DNA from: Bacteroidia bacterium
GTDB lineage: Bacteria > Bacteroidota > Bacteroidia > AKYH767-A > OLB10
Assembly (NCBI GenBank): GCA_020847635.1
Contig: JADLBQ010000049.1
Location: forward strand, 1-64,000
Length of the DNA: 64,000 nucleotides
Direction of reading: 5' to 3'
Shown here: one piece after another, positions 20,267 to 29,427 of the stretch
How the letters are laid out: every line of letters starts with the position of its first letter
Numbering within the stretch: position 1 is the first letter of the stretch
Notes under the pieces: model-generated
Database searches by the model: none
Seen by the model: only the letters and a program-made list of their open reading frames with translations
What the model was told of the DNA's origin: nothing
Position numbers and translations under genes: made by a program

Positions 20267-21664
20267 TCAGGTTTTAATGACTTCTTTAATATCCAGAATA
20301 ATTTTCTGAGCAAGGTTGTCGGCAGTTGCGGCATTGCTGCTTTCGGCATAGATCCGGATAATGGGTTCGGTATTTGATTTACGCAGGTGCACCCATTCAC
20401 TTTCAAATTCAATTTTAACTCCGTCAATGGTAATAACCGGGTAGTGTTTGTACCGTTCACGGATTTTTTCCAGGGCTTCATCCACATTAATTTCAGGGCG
20501 GAGTTCAATTTTATTTTTTGAAATGTAATAATCTGGAAACCGGCTGCGGAATAATGAAGTACTTTGAGCCGATTCGGCCAATGCCGACAGGAACAGGGCA
20601 ATTCCGGCCAGCGCATCCCGTCCGTAATGCAGGGCAGGATAAATAATGCCTCCATTTCCTTCACCACCAATCACTGCTTTAACTTCTTTCATCTTTTCCA
20701 CCACATTCACTTCGCCAACAGCAGAATAATAATAATGGCAGCCATGCGATTCGGTTACATCACGTAAAGCACGGGTAGATGAGAGGTTAGATACCGTATC
20801 TCCTTTCTGGCTTCTCAGAATGTAGTCAGCCACAGCAACCAAGGTATATTCTTCACCGAACATTTCACCATCTTCACAAATCAGTGCTAGGCGGTCCACA
20901 TCAGGATCTACCACAATTCCCAGATGAGCTTTTTGTTTTTTGACTTCATCAGCAATCCCAGTCAGATGTTCGGGCAGCGGTTCAGGATTGTGAGCAAAAT
21001 TTCCGTTGGGTTCACAGTTGAGCAGAATCATCTGATTTACACCTAATGCTTTCAGCAGGGCGGGGACGGCAATTCCACCTACCGAATTCACAGCATCAAC
21101 CACCACCTTGAATCCGGCATTTCGGACAGCCTCTTTTTTTACCAATGGTAAATTAAGAATGGCTTCAATGTGGTGGGCTAAGGCATCCTTGTCTTCCGAA
21201 AGATTGCCCAGGTCATTAATGGTTGCGTAGGCTGAATCGGACCGGTTGCTCAGTTCCAGGATTTCAATTCCACTGGCTGCCGATACGAATTCACCTTTTT
21301 CATTGAGCAGTTTTAATGCATTCCACTGGCGGGGATTATGGCTTGCAGTAAGAATAATTCCGCCCCGAGCTTTATGGTGAACTACAGCCATTTCAACAGT
21401 AGGGGTTGTAGCCATACCCAAGTCAATCACATCAATACCCATACTGATTAAAACGGCAGAAACCAGCCGGTGAACAAGCGGCCCTGAAGGACGGGCATCT
21501 CTGCCAATAACCACAGCAGGCCTGGAGTTAAGCCGGTTACTCTTTTTAAGTACCCAGGCAGCATAGCCGGTGGTGAAGCGGACAATGTCAGGTGGGGTAA
21601 ATCCTTCACCTTGTTTTCCTCCAATTGTACCCCTGATTCCGGAAATAGATTTGATTAATGTCAC
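20267..21664 (-). CDS. glmM: Phosphoglucosamine mutase / phosphohexomutase
   Basis: SISGIRGTIGG N-terminus, phosphoserine loop ILTASHNPRQWNALK, metal loop VVDPDVDRLALI, GGEGNGGIIYP. In-frame GTG at 21664 fits better than the track start 21712. Confidence 0.85.
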   Translation of the reverse strand: MTLIKSISGIRGTIGGKQGEGFTPPDIVRFTTGYAAWVLKKSNRLNSRPAVVIGRDARPSGPLVHRLVSAVLISMGIDVIDLGMATTPTVEMAVVHHKARGGIILTASHNPRQWNALKLLNEKGEFVSAASGIEILELSNRSDSAYATINDLGNLSEDKDALAHHIEAILNLPLVKKEAVRNAGFKVVVDAVNSVGGIAVPALLKALGVNQMILLNCEPNGNFAHNPEPLPEHLTGIADEVKKQKAHLGIVVDPDVDRLALICEDGEMFGEEYTLVAVADYILRSQKGDTVSNLSSTRALRDVTESHGCHYYYSAVGEVNVVEKMKEVKAVIGGEGNGGIIYPALHYGRDALAGIALFLSALAESAQSTSLFRSRFPDYYISKNKIELRPEINVDEALEKIRERYKHYPVITIDGVKIEFESEWVHLRKSNTEPIIRIYAESSNAATADNLAQKIILDIKEVIKT

Positions 21665-21739
21665 AGAAAAAATAGTTGGCAGGCAAATATAAGTTGCCGG
21701 CAGCCATAGCACCAGAATTACCTGGTTCGAAAGGGGTTT

Positions 21740-21772
21740 TTGTTATCAACCCCTAAGTTTTACATACATTTG
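21740..21772 (+). promoter_or_regulatory. Bacteroidota-type promoter (TTG-N22-TAcaTTTG)
   Basis: TTG at 21740-21742 and TACATTTG at 21765-21772, upstream of the ATG at 21793. Confidence 0.6.
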
Positions 21773-21792
21773 CGCTCCTTAATAAATAATCT

Positions 21793-22473
21793 ATGAGTAA
21801 GAAACACGAAAGCCAGCCTTTTGATTTAGAGGGTAGTATTTCAAAATCAGAGGAATTTATAAAACAGAATCAGAAAAGCCTCTTAGTCATAGCAGCAGCG
21901 GTACTGGTCATTGTAGGGGGTTATTTTGCCTATCAGCAGTTTTGGGTTAAACCCCAGGAAGACAATGCCCGTAAGGAGATGTTTATGGCCGAGCGGTACT
22001 ATGACAATGATTCGCTGAACCTAGCTTTAAACGGAGACGGGAACTATCCGGGGTTTTTGCAGATTATTGGGAACTACGGATCCTCCAAATCGGCCAATCT
22101 GGCTTATTATTATGCCGGGACCGCTTACCTGCGGTCAGGTGAATACGACAAAGCTATCGAGTACCTGAAAAAGTATGATGGCGAAGATGATATTACCGGA
22201 GCGATTGCATTAGGCTGTATCGGTGATGCTTACCTTGAGAAGGATAACCGGGATGAGGCTTTAGCATATTATCGCAAAGCGTATGAATGGGATGATAACC
22301 AGTTTACAGCCAGTATTTACATGATGAAGGCAGCTATGGTTTATGAATTGAAGGATGATTGGAAGCAGGCACTTTCTCTTTATGAAAAAATTAAGAAGGA
22401 ATATCCTAACAGTACCGAAGCCCGTGATGTTGAGAAGTACATAGCAAGGGCCAGAGTCAGATCTAATACCTGA
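21793..22473 (+). CDS. Membrane-anchored TPR protein (YfgM-like)
   Basis: Single TM LLVIAAAVLVIVGGYFAYQQFW followed by TPR units (YYYAGTAYLRSGEYDKAIEYLKKY..., IGDAYLEKDNRDEALAYYRKAYE). Confidence 0.8.
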   Translation: MSKKHESQPFDLEGSISKSEEFIKQNQKSLLVIAAAVLVIVGGYFAYQQFWVKPQEDNARKEMFMAERYYDNDSLNLALNGDGNYPGFLQIIGNYGSSKSANLAYYYAGTAYLRSGEYDKAIEYLKKYDGEDDITGAIALGCIGDAYLEKDNRDEALAYYRKAYEWDDNQFTASIYMMKAAMVYELKDDWKQALSLYEKIKKEYPNSTEARDVEKYIARARVRSNT

Positions 22474-22477
22474 TAAA

Positions 22478-22987
22478 ATGGCAAGCAGTGGCAACCCGGC
22501 TGATAAGCAACTAAGGGCTGATCCTTCCTTCCGGTTTGGAATTGTAACAGCTGAATGGCACAGAGATGTAACAACTGCACTTGAGCAAGGTGCTCGCGAA
22601 ACATTATTGAATCACGGGGTTAGCGAAGCGAATATTGTTTCAATCAGGGTGCCGGGCAGTTTTGAATTACTGGCAGGAGCGCGATTCCTGGTAGATCATG
22701 AGAAGTTCAATGCTGTCATCTGCCTGGGCTGCATTATCCAGGGTGAAACCCGCCATTTTGAATTTATCAGCCAGAGTGTAGCCAATGCACTGGCTGTGAT
22801 GTCTGCTCAACTATCTTTTCCGTTTATTTTTGGAGTACTGACAACCGATACCAAAAGTCAGGCATTAGACAGGGTAGGTGGCAGGCACGGCAATAAAGGG
22901 GTAGATGCTGCCCTGGCAGCGCTTGAAATGGCAGCACTCAAACACTCGTTTAAGAAGGCTAAGGGAATCGGCTTTGGCAGAAGCTAA
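22478..22987 (+). CDS. ribH: 6,7-dimethyl-8-ribityllumazine synthase
   Basis: FGIVTAEWHRDVT, VPGSFELLAGARFL, ICLGCIIQGETRHFEFI, PFIFGVLTTDTKSQALDR. Confidence 0.95.
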   Translation: MASSGNPADKQLRADPSFRFGIVTAEWHRDVTTALEQGARETLLNHGVSEANIVSIRVPGSFELLAGARFLVDHEKFNAVICLGCIIQGETRHFEFISQSVANALAVMSAQLSFPFIFGVLTTDTKSQALDRVGGRHGNKGVDAALAALEMAALKHSFKKAKGIGFGRS

Positions 22988-24301
22988 TCAGTCAACCGGA
23001 ACAGCAAACAGGTCAAACGCTTCGGCACCGGTTATTTTAGCAGTTATAAAATCACCCGGTTTGAGGTGGTTGTTTTCCGATTCAATCCAGACGTCATTAT
23101 CAACTTCAGGCGAGTCAAATTCTGTACGGCCCGAAAAATAACGGCCATCTTTCCGGTCAATCACTACTTTTAATTTGCTACCAATCCGGGATGCATTGAT
23201 TTGTTCTGAAATCTGTTGCTGAATTTTCATCAGTTTAGCCGCCCGCTGCTGCTTAAGTTTGATTGGAATATTATCAGTGAGTTCAAAGGCACGAGTATTT
23301 TCTTCATGAGAATAGGTGAACACACCCATCCGGTCAAAACGCATTTCAGAAATAAATTCACAGAGTTGATTGAAGTCATCTTCGGTTTCACCTGGATAAC
23401 CAGTAATCAGGGTTGTACGGATTGCCACTCCGGGAATTTTCCTGCGGATGGTCTGAATCAGCTCTTGAGTTTTTGTCCGGGTTGTACCCCTTCTCATAGA
23501 AGCCAGGATCTTGTCGGACGCATGCTGTAATGGGATGTCAATGTAGCGGCAGATATTTTTTCTTTCAGCAATCACATCCAGGACATCCAGCGGGAAACCA
23601 GAAGGGAACAGGTAATGAAGCCGCAGCCATTCTATTCCATCAATCTGGGCGAGCTGACCCAGGAGTTCAGCCAGATTTCTTTTCTTGTACAGGTCAAGGC
23701 CGTAATAAGTTGAATCCTGGGCAATGAGGATAATCTCGCGGGAACCTTTTGCAACCAGTGACTTTGCTTCTTCAATGATTCGTTCCATTGGTTTAGAAGT
23801 ATGTTGACCCCTCATTAAGGGGATAGCACAGAAAGAGCAGGTTCGGTCACAGCCTTCAGAAATTTTCAGGTAAGCATAATGAGAGGGGGTTGTTAAGAGG
23901 CGTTCTCCGACAAGCTCATGCTGATAGTCAGCACCTAGGGTTTTAAGCAGGCGGGGTAATTCATTCGTTCCGAAAAAATGGTCCACATCCGGAATTTCTT
24001 TTTCAAGATCATGTTTATACCGTTGAGAGAGGCATCCTGTTACAATCAGTTTTTCAATGATTCCCTGCTGTTTTAGTTTGACAAAATACAGAATCATGTC
24101 AATGGATTGCTGTTTTGCATTATCAATAAATCCGCAGGTATTAATAATTACAATCCGGGCATCAGTAGATTCATTCTCGTATTCAACATCAAACTGATTA
24201 GCCCGCAACTGGCCCATCATCACTTCGGAATCAACCACATTTTTTGAGCAACCCAGGGTCACGATATTAACTTTATTTTTTTTAAGGGATTTTGATCTCA
24301 T
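22988..24301 (-). CDS. rimO: Ribosomal protein S12 methylthiotransferase
   Basis: NIVTLGCSKNVVDSE, radical-SAM motif EGCDRTCSFCAIPLMRG, IPLQHASDKIL, C-terminal TRAM-like region. Internal ATG at 24301 preferred over the track start 24361. Confidence 0.93.
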   Translation of the reverse strand: MRSKSLKKNKVNIVTLGCSKNVVDSEVMMGQLRANQFDVEYENESTDARIVIINTCGFIDNAKQQSIDMILYFVKLKQQGIIEKLIVTGCLSQRYKHDLEKEIPDVDHFFGTNELPRLLKTLGADYQHELVGERLLTTPSHYAYLKISEGCDRTCSFCAIPLMRGQHTSKPMERIIEEAKSLVAKGSREIILIAQDSTYYGLDLYKKRNLAELLGQLAQIDGIEWLRLHYLFPSGFPLDVLDVIAERKNICRYIDIPLQHASDKILASMRRGTTRTKTQELIQTIRRKIPGVAIRTTLITGYPGETEDDFNQLCEFISEMRFDRMGVFTYSHEENTRAFELTDNIPIKLKQQRAAKLMKIQQQISEQINASRIGSKLKVVIDRKDGRYFSGRTEFDSPEVDNDVWIESENNHLKPGDFITAKITGAEAFDLFAVPVD

Positions 24302-24353
24302 TGCCGGAGTTAAGATAGCAAAAACACAAGCCTGAGTTTTTCGTGTTAATAAA

Positions 24354-24380
24354 AACGACACGCCAGGCAGGCGTGTCGTT
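24354..24380 (-). terminator. Strong Rho-independent terminator after the small acidic exported protein gene
   Basis: Perfect 11-bp stem aacgacacgcc/ggcgtgtcgtt with 5-nt loop; T-rich tract on the minus strand. Confidence 0.85.
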
Positions 24381-24410
24381 CTGATTTATTATTGAAATAT
24401 TGAAACTATG

Positions 24411-24728
24411 TTATCTGGTTTTCGGATCAGGATTTACAATGTTATTCCCGTCATGCTTACCGGAATAAATGTAAATTTTGGTATTCGATTCCTGCCGTTC
24501 GGTTCCTGAGTCATCCGATGCATCCGTGTTACGGCTATTGGTGTTTTCACCGGCAATAGTAACCCGTTCGGGACTTTCGCTGTACTCTTCTTCTGAAGAA
24601 TCGCTTTCTTCACTCTGAAGCTGTTCCTGGCTCTGTTCCTGTGTTGAATTGGTTTGAGCTGATGCAACATTGGCTGCAACAACAGACAGCAGCGAGAGTA
24701 TTCCACCGAAAATGATTTTTTTGTTCAT
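24411..24728 (-). CDS. Small exported acidic Ser/Glu/Gln-rich protein of unknown function
   Basis: Signal peptide MNKKIIFGGILSLLSVVAANVASAQ, then a low-complexity acidic region (QEQSQEQLQSEESDSSEEEYSESPE). Own promoter and terminator. Confidence 0.75.
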   Translation of the reverse strand: MNKKIIFGGILSLLSVVAANVASAQTNSTQEQSQEQLQSEESDSSEEEYSESPERVTIAGENTNSRNTDASDDSGTERQESNTKIYIYSGKHDGNNIVNPDPKTR

Positions 24729-24756
24729 TGTTTTTTTGATTGTTTAATTTGACAGG

Positions 24757-24786
24757 CAAAGTTAATTCAAAATAACAGCAGGTCAA
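24757..24786 (-). promoter_or_regulatory. Bacteroidota-type promoter (TTG-N19-TAacTTTG) on the minus strand
   Basis: + strand CAAAGTTA (24757-24764) and CAA (24784-24786); spacing 19 nt. About 30 nt upstream of the start at 24728. Confidence 0.7.
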
Positions 24787-24828
24787 GACCAGTTAAAAAT
24801 AATTCTTACAACGGATTTCAGTTTAAAA

Positions 24829-26208
24829 CTAACTGGCAGCGTAATTCCGGTAAAAGAGCGGAATGGTTTCGATTCCTTTAAAAAAGTTAAAGAGTCCGAA
24901 GTGTTCATTTGGAGAGTGAATCAGGTCGCTGTCAAGGCCAAAACCCATTAACACGGATTTTAAACCCAGTTCCTGTTCAAACATGGCTACAATAGGAATA
25001 CTGCCACCTCCGCGGGTAGGAATGGGCTTTTTACCAAAGGTTTCTTCCATTGCAGCAGCAGCAGCCCGATAAGCAGGGCTATCGGTAGGCGTAACAACCG
25101 GTTCACCACCGTGATGCGGGGTAATTCTTACCTTAACAGATTTGGGTGCAATGGAAGTAAAATAATCGGTAAACAATTGAGTGATTTTTTCACTTTTCTG
25201 CTGTGGGACCAGTCGCATTGAAATTTTGGCAAATGCTTTTGAGGGGAGTACGGTTTTCGCACCTTCACCGGTATAACCGCCCAAGATTCCGTTCAATTCG
25301 AAGGTTGGCCTGATTCCGGTTCGTTCCAGGGTGGTATAACCGGATTCACCGGCAAGTTCTTCCACGCCTAATTCTTTTTTATATTCTTTTTCATTGTAAG
25401 GGGCTTTGTTAAGTTCCCCTCGTTCGCGGTCGGAAAGAACCATGACATCATCATAAAATCCGGGAATAGTAATGTGATTATTATGGTCTTTCATTTTTGT
25501 AATCATTTCACAAAGAATCTGAATCGGGTTAGCCACAGCACCACCATAAACTCCGGAATGCAGGTCATGATTCGGGCCGGTAACTTCAACTTCTACATAG
25601 CTCAGTCCCCTTAATCCTACATCAATGGAAGGGGTATCGTTGGCAATAATTGCTGTATCCGAAATCAGGATAACATCGGCTTTGAGTTTTTCCTTATGCT
25701 GCCTGGTAAAATTAGCCAGGTTGTCAGAGCCTACTTCTTCTTCTCCTTCAATAAGAAACTTGATATTACAGGGAGGCCCACCGGTGCTGATCATCACTTC
25801 CAGAGCTTTGATGTGCATAAATACCTGTCCTTTATCATCACAGGAACCACGGGCATAAATTTTTTCATCTCTGATCTGGGGTTCGAATGGCGGAGTTTTC
25901 CAAAGCTCAAGCGGGTCGGGTGGCTGAACATCATAGTGGCCATAGACCAGCACTGTTTTCAGTTTGGGGTCCACAATCTTTTCTGCGTAAACTACCGGAT
26001 GTCCGGGAGTGGGGTAGATTTCAGCTTTGTCAACACCGGCCTGTTCGAGGCTTGTCTTCACATATTCAGCAGCTCGTGCCACTTCTGTCTTATATTTAGA
26101 ATCAGCACTCACCGAAGGAATTCTCAATAATTCAAATAATTCATCAAGAAAGCGCTTTTTATTTGATTCAATGTAACTGGTAACGGATGCTTTTGCGGTT
26201 AAACTCAT
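24829..26208 (-). CDS. M20 family dipeptidase
   Basis: VLVYGHYDVQPPDPLELWKTPPFEP, ARGSCDDKGQVFMH, LIEGEEEVGSDNL, PTRGGGSIPIVAMF, NEHFGLFNFFKGI. Confidence 0.93.
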   Translation of the reverse strand: MSLTAKASVTSYIESNKKRFLDELFELLRIPSVSADSKYKTEVARAAEYVKTSLEQAGVDKAEIYPTPGHPVVYAEKIVDPKLKTVLVYGHYDVQPPDPLELWKTPPFEPQIRDEKIYARGSCDDKGQVFMHIKALEVMISTGGPPCNIKFLIEGEEEVGSDNLANFTRQHKEKLKADVILISDTAIIANDTPSIDVGLRGLSYVEVEVTGPNHDLHSGVYGGAVANPIQILCEMITKMKDHNNHITIPGFYDDVMVLSDRERGELNKAPYNEKEYKKELGVEELAGESGYTTLERTGIRPTFELNGILGGYTGEGAKTVLPSKAFAKISMRLVPQQKSEKITQLFTDYFTSIAPKSVKVRITPHHGGEPVVTPTDSPAYRAAAAAMEETFGKKPIPTRGGGSIPIVAMFEQELGLKSVLMGFGLDSDLIHSPNEHFGLFNFFKGIETIPLFYRNYAAS

Positions 26209-26219
26209 AATTTAAAAGA

Positions 26220-27092
26220 TTAAATAATTTGAACCTGCCGGTTTATTTTTTTCACAAGCCCCTGCAACACTTTTCCCGGTCCTGTTTCTGCAAATATAGT
26301 TGCTCCGTCTTTAATCATTCCTTCAATAGTTTGAGACCATCTCACCGGACTGGTAAGCTGAGCAATCAGTTTTTTTCTGATAACAGCTGGATCAGAAGCA
26401 GGCATTGCATCGAAGTTCTGATAAACTGGGCAAACCGGAGGTTTAATGATTGTTTTTTCAATTGCGGAGGCCAGTCGTTCGCGGGCGGGCTCCATCAGAG
26501 GTGAATGAAACGCACCACCTACAACAAGCAGAATGGCACGCTTAGCTCCGGCTGCAAGTAGTTGCTCACAGGCTGCTTTAACAGCCTCTGTTTCACCGGA
26601 AATGACTATCTGCCCGGGACTGTTATAATTAGCCGGAACTACTATTCCTTCCGTTGACTTGCAAATCTCTTCAACTTTTTCATTCTCTAATCCGAGGATT
26701 GCAGCCATTGAGGAAGGTTTTAGTTCACAAGCATATTGCATTGCATTAGCCCGTTCAACAACCAGCTTCAGTCCTTCTTCAAAGCTAAAGGCACTGCAGG
26801 CGGTTAATGCACTGAATTCACCCAGAGAATGACCGGCTGCCATATCGGGTTTGAATTGTTCACCGAGGCAGCGGGCTGCAACAACCGAATGGATAAAAAT
26901 GGATGGCTGGGTAACTTTGGTTTGTTTTAGTTCTTCTTCACTCCCGGAAAACATCAGCCCGGTAATGTCAAATCCTGTAATGCGGTTGGCCGTTTCAAAT
27001 AATTTCTTAGCTATTGCAAACTGGTCATACAGGTCTTTTCCCATACCGGTAAACTGCGAGCCCTGACCCGGAAACAAATAGGCTGTTTTCAT
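26220..27092 (-). CDS. fabD: Malonyl-CoA:ACP transacylase
   Basis: AYLFPGQGSQFTGMGKDLY, active-site AAGHSLGEFSALTA, GGAFHSPLMEPAR. Confidence 0.95.
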   Translation of the reverse strand: MKTAYLFPGQGSQFTGMGKDLYDQFAIAKKLFETANRITGFDITGLMFSGSEEELKQTKVTQPSIFIHSVVAARCLGEQFKPDMAAGHSLGEFSALTACSAFSFEEGLKLVVERANAMQYACELKPSSMAAILGLENEKVEEICKSTEGIVVPANYNSPGQIVISGETEAVKAACEQLLAAGAKRAILLVVGGAFHSPLMEPARERLASAIEKTIIKPPVCPVYQNFDAMPASDPAVIRKKLIAQLTSPVRWSQTIEGMIKDGATIFAETGPGKVLQGLVKKINRQVQII

Positions 27093-27253
27093 CTTGGTTT
27101 GTTTTAGATTTTTATAGTCAATTCATCAGGTTAAACACTGCAGCAATACTGTATGTTTACTTTTATTTCAGTGCGAAAGTAATACCTGCGGCTGATAAAG
27201 CTCCGAATCTGTACGGATGTATTTCAGTTGCTTTTTCCTTATTTTGCAAGATT

Positions 27254-27397
27254 ATGTTTATGGTTAAGTTTAATCCCGGAGATGATTACCTGACTTCAGC
27301 AGGCTGTCTTGTTGTTGCCAAAACAGGTATGCTCAGGCAGGAATCTGATACCAAAGCAACTTTCTTCTGGGCACTTATCTTGGAAGCGGACAAATAA
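27254..27397 (+). CDS. Possible unannotated small ORF (47 aa)
   Basis: ATG...TAA open frame: MFMVKFNPGDDYLTSAGCLVVAKTGMLRQESDTKATFFWALILEADK, in a 370-nt intergenic region and below the ORF-track size cutoff. No homology evidence. Confidence 0.25.
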   Translation: MFMVKFNPGDDYLTSAGCLVVAKTGMLRQESDTKATFFWALILEADK

Positions 27398-27461
27398 TTA
27401 AGAAATAATCGCAATTTCGTTCAGCAATCAAAGCCAGAGAAAATGATCAGGTAAGAACAAC

Positions 27462-28361
27462 ATGAATCAATCAGCAACCGGTGAACAACAGGCACTCATA
27501 AGACTTCTTGATGATACCGATCCGGCAATTTTTCAACTAATCCGTGAAAAAATTATTTCTATCGGCAGTCCTATCATTCCGTTGCTTGAAGAAGAATGGA
27601 CACAAACTTTCAATCCTTTGGTTCAGCACCGGATCGAGCGAATCGTTCATATAATTCAGTTTAATTCCGTAAAGGAATTATTTATCAATTGGCGCGATAG
27701 CCTGATGCATGATCTGTTAGACGGACTTATTCTGGCAGCGCGCATTAATTATCCTGACCTAGATCAAAACTGGGTTAAAGACCAGATGGCTGAAATCTAT
27801 GAAGCAGCCCGGATTGAAACCTCACCGGCAAGAACGCCACATGAGAAAATACTGGCACTCAACCGGGCCATCTTTGAGCGGAATGGGTTTCGCGGCAACA
27901 CGGCTAACTTTCATTCTCCACAAAACTCTTTCATCAATACCGTCCTGGAAACCAGAAAGGGGAACCCGTTGTTGCTTGGTTCTATTTACTCACTTGCCGC
28001 TCAGCATTGCGATATTCCGGTATTTGGCGTAAACCTTCCCGAGCATTTTATTCTTGCTTACCAGGAACATAATCCGGTTCAGCTTTACGGGTATGCTTAT
28101 CCGGATGCCGATATTCTTTTTTATATCAATCCATTTTCACAAGGTGCTGTATTTGGTAAGGAAGCAGTTGACGATTTTCTTGCGAAACTGAAAATTCAGC
28201 CACAAGCTTCCTATTTTATTCCATGTAGCAACTTTGATATTCTGATCCGCTGCCTTCGTAACATCTCCCTGTCGTTTCAGAAAAGCGGTGACTATGAAAA
28301 GCAAAACGAAGTTAACCAGCTCATTCAAATCATGAACAGTTCATCAACAGCTGCTGATTAG
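27462..28361 (+). CDS. SirB1-family transglutaminase-like protein
   Basis: NRAIFERNGFRGNTANFHSPQNSFINTVLETRKGNPLLLGSIYSLAAQHCDIPVFGVNLPEHFILAY is the SirB1/transglutaminase-like core. Confidence 0.85.
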   Translation: MNQSATGEQQALIRLLDDTDPAIFQLIREKIISIGSPIIPLLEEEWTQTFNPLVQHRIERIVHIIQFNSVKELFINWRDSLMHDLLDGLILAARINYPDLDQNWVKDQMAEIYEAARIETSPARTPHEKILALNRAIFERNGFRGNTANFHSPQNSFINTVLETRKGNPLLLGSIYSLAAQHCDIPVFGVNLPEHFILAYQEHNPVQLYGYAYPDADILFYINPFSQGAVFGKEAVDDFLAKLKIQPQASYFIPCSNFDILIRCLRNISLSFQKSGDYEKQNEVNQLIQIMNSSSTAAD

Positions 28362-28405
28362 AAGACGGCTAACTGGGTTGAGGGATAAGCTTATTCGGCA
28401 GCGGG

Positions 28406-28981
28406 TTACTCAGGCTGCTGGTTTTCAGGTGTTTCTTCATTGGCCTGACCTGAAGTCTCGGAAGCAGCAGCTTCTGCTTCTTTAGCTGCTTCTTTGGCAG
28501 CCTGGGCAATGGCTTCACTTTCAGCAACTCTTTTAGCAGCTATTTTTTCCCGAACCTTTTCCCGAACTTTCGATTCGAGCGCCAGATGTGATTTTTCGTC
28601 ATCCTTCATTTTATTAATGATTCCCTGGCGGTGCTGCGAGATTTTAAGATTTTTTTCCTCTTGCCAGGCCGTGAATTTGGCATTAGCTGTATCCTGTGTT
28701 ATCACTCCGCGTTTAACTCCTTCATCGAGGTACTTTTTATACAGTACGCCTTTGTATGAGAGAATGGCGCGGCAAGTATCTGAAGGCTGCGCTCCTTTAT
28801 TTAACCAGTCAAGAGCTTTTTGCTGGTCGATTTCAATGGTAGCTGGTCGCGTTCTGGGGTTATAAACTCCAATCTTCTCGATGTACTTTCCGTCTCTCGG
28901 AGCACGCGAATCTGCCACCACAATATGGTAAAAAGGCTGTAGCTTTTTACCCCTTCTTGCTAATCTGATTTTAACGGGCAT
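28406..28981 (-). CDS. rpsP: 30S ribosomal protein S16 with long charged/Ala-rich C-terminal extension
   Basis: VKIRLARRGKKLQPFYHIVVADSRAPRDGKYIEKIGVYNPRT...ALDWLNKGAQPSDT. The extension is KIAAKRVAESEAIAQAAKEAAKEAEAAASETSG. Confidence 0.95.
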   Translation of the reverse strand: MPVKIRLARRGKKLQPFYHIVVADSRAPRDGKYIEKIGVYNPRTRPATIEIDQQKALDWLNKGAQPSDTCRAILSYKGVLYKKYLDEGVKRGVITQDTANAKFTAWQEEKNLKISQHRQGIINKMKDDEKSHLALESKVREKVREKIAAKRVAESEAIAQAAKEAAKEAEAAASETSGQANEETPENQQPE

Positions 28982-29427
28982 TTTTATATAATTTTAATTG
29001 TTTTGAAAGCCCTGCCGGTCTCCGCACCAGCAGTGGGGGTGCAAGTATAATAAAACACTTTCAGTTACAAAGTAAAAAAGCATTAAAAGAAAGCAGGCCG
29101 GGATGTAACTTACAGTCCGGGAAATCAGGTTGCTTCTGCTTGCGAAATACAGCCTGAAGAGCCCCGGTCGTCTTTTAATTATATTGTGAAATAACAGGTA
29201 ATTTTTCAAATGGATGTATCATGCGGGATTTCTTAAAAATTAATAAGCATAGAAGTTAAGATCTGTGGCTAACTCAGTTAAGCCGATATCCCCTGTCAGC
29301 TTTGATGAATAGCTGTTCATTCTGTTCGGGAGCGGTTCATTCTTACCAAAGCCAAAGGATTTTCAGAACTTCATAACAATTACCTTTGAGCGGCCGGATA
29401 TTTGCCTCAATTGACAACATGCAAGCT

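Noticed and set aside
20224-20670. 148-aa minus ORF overlapping glmM in another frame
   Set aside because: The glmM frame is supported by family motifs; this is an out-of-frame overlap.
21722-21735. 'ggttcgaaagg', resembling a tRNA T-loop
   Set aside because: No D-arm or anticodon arm upstream in this short intergenic region.
24434-24706. 90-aa alternative-frame ORF within the small acidic protein gene
   Set aside because: Lacks the signal peptide of the 24411..24728 frame. I considered overlapping coding, but nothing favours the alternative frame.
25696-26130. 144-aa plus-strand ORF antisense to the M20 dipeptidase
   Set aside because: Shadow ORF inside a strongly supported CDS; Phe/His/Cys-rich composition typical of antisense frames.
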